From: Solen grandis
Lineage: Eukaryota; Mollusca; Bivalvia; Adapedonta; Solenidae
NCBI GenBank assembly: GCA_021229015.1
Contig: CM037788.1
Coordinates: 54,945,145 to 55,009,144 of the forward strand
Direction: 5' to 3'
Length of the DNA: 64,000 bases
In this document: positions 60,001 to 64,000 of the stretch, one piece after another
Layout: the number at the start of each line of letters is the position of its first letter
How positions within the stretch are numbered: the stretch's first letter is position 1
The notes under the pieces: generated by a model
Told to the model about the DNA's origin: nothing
Database searches by the model: none
Seen by the model: only the letters and a program-made list of their open reading frames with translations
Translations under genes and position numbers: made by a program

Positions 60001-62489
60001 ATATTGGCAAATAACAGCAGAATAAAGTATCTGTAACTAGTATGAATGACTGAGAAAATATCGATAAAAGTCAAGCACAAAGTGCGAGTATGCACAGAAA
60101 AAATCATGATTTCCATTCAATATCTACCGGTAAGTTAAGAATGCAAAAACGAATCAATATTATATCACGTTATGTTGAATCTTCCATGGCCTTTTTATTT
60201 TGTTTGTGCTTAACGTCCCATCTGTAGTATTCCATTAATTTTGGGATTATGCTTAGAAAACAGGGAATGGGACTGTCACACCCTAGCGTATGCATGACAC
60301 TTACATATGCGAGCGTATGAGGAAAAAACCGCTTACGTTCGCATACGCAGACATACGCTATGGGTAGGATAGGCATGCGTCGTATACGTTTTAATCACGC
60401 TGTCATACCTCGATGTACCTTCTTATACGCAGAGGTTGAAAATAATTTTGAAGATGTTCAAAATTTTTCATCGTAAGCGAGCGTATGAATTATACAAACA
60501 CGCTAGGCATAAGCTGAATACGCTAGAGTGACGCTTAAGGTACTTTATTCATGGGTCAAGTACGTTTTTCATCCGGTGGCATGAAGGTGGTCTCTAGAGC
60601 TATCATACGGATAGCGTATCAGCAACGTCATTGTAACGTATGTGTCTAACGACTGATTGGCGTATTTAACGTATGCCTGACGAGTGATTGGCGTATGGAA
60701 AACCTATTCCCTGCATATTGAAAAAAAATTGGTTTGATACTGACTCCACACGGAAACATGAATCGGTAATGTTCATAGGGGGAAAAGCGCTCGCCGAGTG
60801 ATCTTATTAACATGACTGCCCCCTGCAGAGTAAGAACCTTATAATTAATTTGTTTCATAGATCGCTTTTCCTGGTCATATATTTGTTGACAAACAGATGC
60901 AGACTACTTTCAACATCTGACAATCCAGCAATGGCTGACACATGCAATTAAATTTAAAGACATTAAAAAGTCTAATGAGAATTATGAGAGGTTTATGGAA
61001 GTAATTTGTTTCTACCGACCCTATATGGATTACATAGAATAATAGGGTTGTCATGACGTAACCGCGATTCAAAGAATGGAAACGGAAGGAAGTTGTCGGA
61101 GAATAAATAAATACATAGAGAGATCTAGTCCCATTGCCACACTTCAGTTCACTATACTCAAGAAAAAAAAAGAATAAGAGGGAGAAGAATAATACGTGAA
61201 ATCTAGGGACGCTGCCCAGACACTACCATACGTTACTCGTATGTACGTTATACGTGTCTCATTTCCATGTAGTTAACGTCTCATGGCTGCTATACCCAGT
61301 TATGCGATACACATATACGCTATGCATACGCTACTCATACGTTACTCGTATGTACGATATACGTGTCATCATGCGCTGATATACGCCAGTTATGCGATAC
61401 ACATTACGCTTGCATACGCTACTCATACGTTACTCGTATGTACTTAACGTGGTCTCATGCGCTGCATATACGCCAGTTATGCGATACACATATACGCTAT
61501 GCATACGCTACTCATACGTTACTCGTATGTACGTTATACGTGTCTCATGCGCTGCATATACGCCAGTTATGCGATACACATATACGCTATGCATACGCTA
61601 TTCATACGTTACTCGTATGTACGATATACGTGTCTCATGCGCTGCATATACGCCAGTTATGCGATACACATATACGCTATGCATACGCTACTCATACGTT
61701 ACTCGTATGTATGTTATACGTGTCTCATGCGCTGCATATACGCCAGTTATGCGATACACATATACGCAATGCATACGCTACTCATACGTTACTCGTATGT
61801 ATGTTATACGTGTCTCATGCGCTGCATATACACCAGTTATGCTATACACATATACGCAATGCATACGCTACTCATTCGTTCATCAAGGACACTTGCCGAC
61901 TGTTAGAAATTGTTCATATGTTATTCATACGTTCCTCTCATACACTAGAGTGGGACAGGGACATAAAATGCTGCCTCAATGCGAAATCACGCCTAAATCA
62001 AGTGATAGATATATCACGCCCAGTCACATGATCCTGACATAGGGCAACACGTTACCCTTATCTACTGAGCGTTAAACAAAGTATATAGATATAAAAGAAT
62101 CATTACAACGGCTCTGGAATGTCGCGGATGGGGATCGAAATTATGACCTTTCGGTTTCGGGATGGATTCTCTAGATAACCACTCGATCAATTAACTTGAT
62201 TTCTATTAACGATAATAGTTTAAAAATGTAATTTAGAATACCTCAATATTATTTAATCAAGCAGCAGTTGAATTAATTTCAAAATTACCCGCAGTATACA
62301 CTTGTACTTACCTGTTTCTGCCCACCCGCATGTCACTGCCACCAGAACACACACTTCGACACATAGATAAACAAACAGCACTGATACAATACTGTACAGT
62401 ATACTTTGGACCGGCTGAAAATAGATAAAACTGTCCATACACTCAAAAGATATTATGTAGCAGAGAACAAAGAATAAGGAGGTCGCCAT
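56842..62489 (-). CDS. CPBP-family (CAAX protease/Rce1-like) intramembrane endopeptidase, 4 exons
   Basis: Minus-strand exons 62489-62312, 59631-59484, 57833-57684 and 57043-56842; GT-AG introns with phases 1, 2, 2 all closing; 225 residues. CPBP proteins are multi-pass membrane glutamate-type proteases that include Rce1, which trims prenylated CAAX proteins. Signature motifs are present: GGEEVGWR (E84, E85, R89), GLFWGVFHMP (H117) and HWFWN (H169, N173), followed by NPATLGSIYTN and LINGEGLTG. Hydrophobic stretches at ~27-52, 91-108, 111-125, 133-150, 160-176 and 198-218 suggest membrane helices. Start: first ATG after an in-frame TAA 12 nt upstream, with G at +4. The N-terminal part before EExxxR is short, so one more phase-1 exon in the 2.7 kb first intron is possible. 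By eye it is closer to bacterial CPBP/ABI proteins than to animal Rce1. Membrane location and substrate are unknown. Confidence 0.85.
57541..57620 (-). repeat. tRNA-like fragment
   Basis: Minus strand has a B-box-like 'ggattcgattcc' and a tRNA-like 'gcctggggtagcatggtggt'. In CPBP intron 3; not an intact tRNA. Confidence 0.4.
57684..57833 (-). CDS. CPBP gene exon 3 (second His motif)
   Basis: Acceptor atggcag, donor gtaggt, phase 2 in and out. It encodes GLFWGVFHMPVMVHLTQLLR, corresponding to the family's G-x-x-W-G-x-x-H-x-P motif, and a helix around LTILVQSLACVMSAF. Confidence 0.85.
57834..59483 (-). other. CPBP intron 2
   Basis: 1.65 kb on the minus strand, gtacgt...gcag; contains a SINE S1 copy and a G-run (58496-58508). 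Confidence 0.8.
58515..58770 (-). mobile_element. SINE S1, inverted copy
   Basis: Reverse complement of 52268-52570: 'gtctcaccgacagtatttca', 'ctgagcgccaagcaatgg', 'gatcgaacccacgat' (B box). Confidence 0.8.
59484..59631 (-). CDS. CPBP gene exon 2 (EExxxR motif)
   Basis: Acceptor attcag, donor cag/gtacgt, phase 1 in and 2 out. After a hydrophilic HKSAVHDHNKNH segment it encodes SGFLRAGGEEVGWRCFLLPC, the first CPBP motif with the catalytic Glu pair and Arg. Confidence 0.85.
59745..59818 (-). repeat. tRNA-like fragment
   Basis: Minus strand contains 'gggttcgatcc' B box and 'tcccgagtggttagggtgtc', a SINE head without a body. Confidence 0.45.
60255..60720. repeat. CGTATG/CATACG-rich degenerate repeat
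   Basis: Many scattered 'gcgtatg' and 'catacgc' words, flanked by an inverted 'cagggaat'/'attccctg' pair. It shares word content with the 90-bp satellite 0.5 kb away but has no clean period. Confidence 0.5.
61225..61880. repeat. 90-bp satellite, about 7 units
   Basis: 'cgttactcgtatgta' recurs at 61231, 61340, 61427, 61517, 61607, 61697 and 61787; the last five are spaced exactly 90 nt. The unit includes 'catgcgctgcatatacgcca' and 'gttatgcgatacacatatac'. Confidence 0.97.
61960..62195 (-). mobile_element. SINE S1, decayed inverted copy
   Basis: 'cccagtcacatgatcctgac', 'ctactgagcgttaa', 'ggatcgaaattatgac' correspond in order to the reverse of S1. Confidence 0.65.
62312..62489 (-). CDS. CPBP gene exon 1
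   Basis: 59 codons plus one base, ATG at 62489-62487, donor cag/gtaagt. It begins MATSLFFVLCYIISFECMDS and includes a hydrophobic stretch ILYSIVSVLFVYLCVEVCVL, a likely membrane helix, before CGWAET. Confidence 0.75.
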
Positions 62490-63164
62490 CTGTGTTGATT
62501 AAAGATAACAGGTAGCAGCTAGCTACTGATAAAAAGACATTAAAAAACTATAAAAAATATTGTGAAATCGTCGCAATTTCGTATTAACTGACATTAAGGA
62601 TTTGAACATTCTGCAAAGGTCGTCTAAATCCCGCCCTTTGAGTCAGAAATTTCCTAAAATCAAAAGATTTCTTGCTGTCGAAGTCCGGTCGGTCTCCCAG
62701 CAGAATATCAAACTCCGCGCACCGGTTACGTTACGCTACGCTACTTTAACTACTGCCACGACACAAGTCACATGATGATAGATGAAACCATGTGACCAAC
62801 AACACCCATAATTTTATAAATTAATGTTATTTAATTTGATTTTTTACTTTTCTCATAATCATGAATGTTATTTTTGTGGAATATAACGAAACTTATATGA
62901 TATTATGTCCAAAACCGAAGTCAAACGTGAAAAAATAAATCCGGCCTATATCAGCCGAATCTTCTTGTGATGGCAGTGGTTATCTACAACTGTAAGGGGA
63001 GGTAACTACTGCGGCGGTGTATGGCAGAATATAACTAGTACAGCTAAGTATATCTCCCAGTGTCTTCTTATGATGTCGGCTTTATTAACATAATTATGAT
63101 AATTAAATCTTAAAATATTATAATGATATTTGCTATACCAGAATATTTGCTCTAGTGTAGTATA
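62490..63164. other. CPBP 5' flank
   Basis: No promoter element can be called; 'cgttacgctacgctac' at about 62727 is a small direct repeat. Confidence 0.4.
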
Positions 63165-63925
63165 ACTCTATCGCAGATTTTTATCTGAATAATTGCTCTG
63201 GCGTGATTTGTGGTAGATTTAATCTGAATATTTGATCTGTTGTGTTTGCTCTGAAATCGTTTTATCTGAATATTTGCTCCGGTGTAGTTTTATGTGAATA
63301 TTTGCCATGGTGTCGTTTGTGGCAGAGATTTTATCTGAATATTTGCTCTTGTGGCGTTTGTGACAGAAATGCTATCCGAATATTTGTTGCGGTGTGGTTT
63401 TATCTGAATATTTGCTCTGGTGTTGTTTGTGGCAGGAACACTTGCTCTGCTGGGTATTTATCTGAATACAATGTATTTGCTCTGGTGTCGCTTGTGGCAG
63501 ACATTTTATCTTAATATTTGCTCTGGTGTTATTTGGGATATATCTTACCAGAATACTTACTCTGCTGTGATTTTATATATTTGCTCTAATGTAGTGTGTG
63601 ACATATTTGCTTCATAGTCTTCGGAATACTTTATGGTATAATATGACATGATTGTTCCCTTTGTGTGGCGGTGGGTTATATTGCAAAAAGGTGAATTTAC
63701 CTGATTATTCGTTTAGTGTGTTGCAAGAAAAGGGTTTACTTAAATGTTTGCTCTAGTGTGCTCTGCTGTGAATTTATCTGAATAGTTGCTATATAGTGTG
63801 TTGTAAAAAAAACCCTAAATATTCAATATACTGAGTTGCAAGAAAGGGAATTTACCGGAATATTCGCTCTACCCCGTTACAAGAGGGGTGTTTACCTGAA
63901 TATTTGCTCTCATTGCATTTGTCTT
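63165..63925. repeat. Degenerate tandem repeat, TTTGCTCTGGTGT motif
   Basis: About 15 irregular units built on 'tatctgaatatttgctctgg' and 'gtgtngtttgtggcag', spacing about 35-60 nt, decaying toward the right end. Confidence 0.85.
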
Positions 63926-64000
63926 TAAATAAAGTATCACCGCTATCATGGTCTGCATAATCATTTTTATAAACAATTTTAATAAAAGAGGTCGAATAAC

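Larger units (their letters stand above)
59632..62311 (-). other. CPBP intron 1
   Basis: 2.7 kb on the minus strand, gtaagt...ttcag. It holds a tRNA-like fragment, a CATACG/CGTATG-rich segment, the 90-bp satellite and a SINE S1 copy. A further phase-1-to-1 exon could be present but none was recognised. Confidence 0.7.

Noticed and set aside
61363..62042. Three long overlapping + strand ORFs (149-222 codons) as a repeat protein
   Set aside because: All three frames are open across the 90-bp satellite and the ORFs run on into a decayed SINE; this is a property of the repeat, not coding.

Overview
The window looks like nuclear DNA from a bivalve mollusc. It is AT-rich, has long GT-AG introns, and carries many short interspersed repeats: tRNA-derived SINE-like copies, foldback MITEs and a ~1 kb element that opens with 'agagggccaagatggccc'. 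The species is not determined. A run of exactly 100 N at 30372-30471 is a scaffold gap.

Two protein-coding genes can be reconstructed. The first, on the + strand from 16071 to 46164, is a full-length orthologue of the epithelial splicing regulatory protein (vertebrate ESRP1/ESRP2, insect fusilli). Thirteen coding exons join in frame into a model of about 756 residues, with an N-terminal RNase H-like region followed by four RRM-type domains. The second, on the - strand from 62489 down to 56842, is a four-exon gene for a small (225 residue) multi-pass membrane protein of the CPBP/CAAX-protease (Rce1/ABI-like) intramembrane endopeptidase family. All three signature motifs (EExxxR, WGxxH, HxxxN) are present. 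The two genes converge tail to tail, with about 10.7 kb between their stop codons.

Layout: 1-16 kb has no recognisable complete gene. It holds MITEs, small tandem duplications, a long (TA)n(TG)n microsatellite, one possible terminal exon of an upstream + strand gene (2377-2430), and a 139-codon orphan ORF (15206-15625). 16-46 kb is the ESRP gene, with introns of 0.2 to 9.7 kb; several introns contain repeats, and the gap lies in intron 3. 46-52 kb is ESRP 3' flank. 52.1-55.6 kb is a dense repeat cluster. 56.8-62.5 kb is the CPBP gene, whose introns carry SINE copies and a 90-bp satellite. 62.5-64 kb is 5' flank with a degenerate tandem repeat.

The most interesting points are: (1) the ESRP gene has a symmetric 84-nt exon (34863-34946) with a second acceptor 8 nt downstream that would bring in an early stop, and a G-rich, GGU-bearing run lies 0.56 kb after it, together a plausible splicing (auto)regulation site; (2) the intron-bearing CPBP protease keeps its catalytic motifs but resembles bacterial members more than animal Rce1 by eye; (3) a 90-bp satellite stays open in three frames at once and mimics coding sequence. 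No CRISPR array, rRNA or intact tRNA gene was seen.
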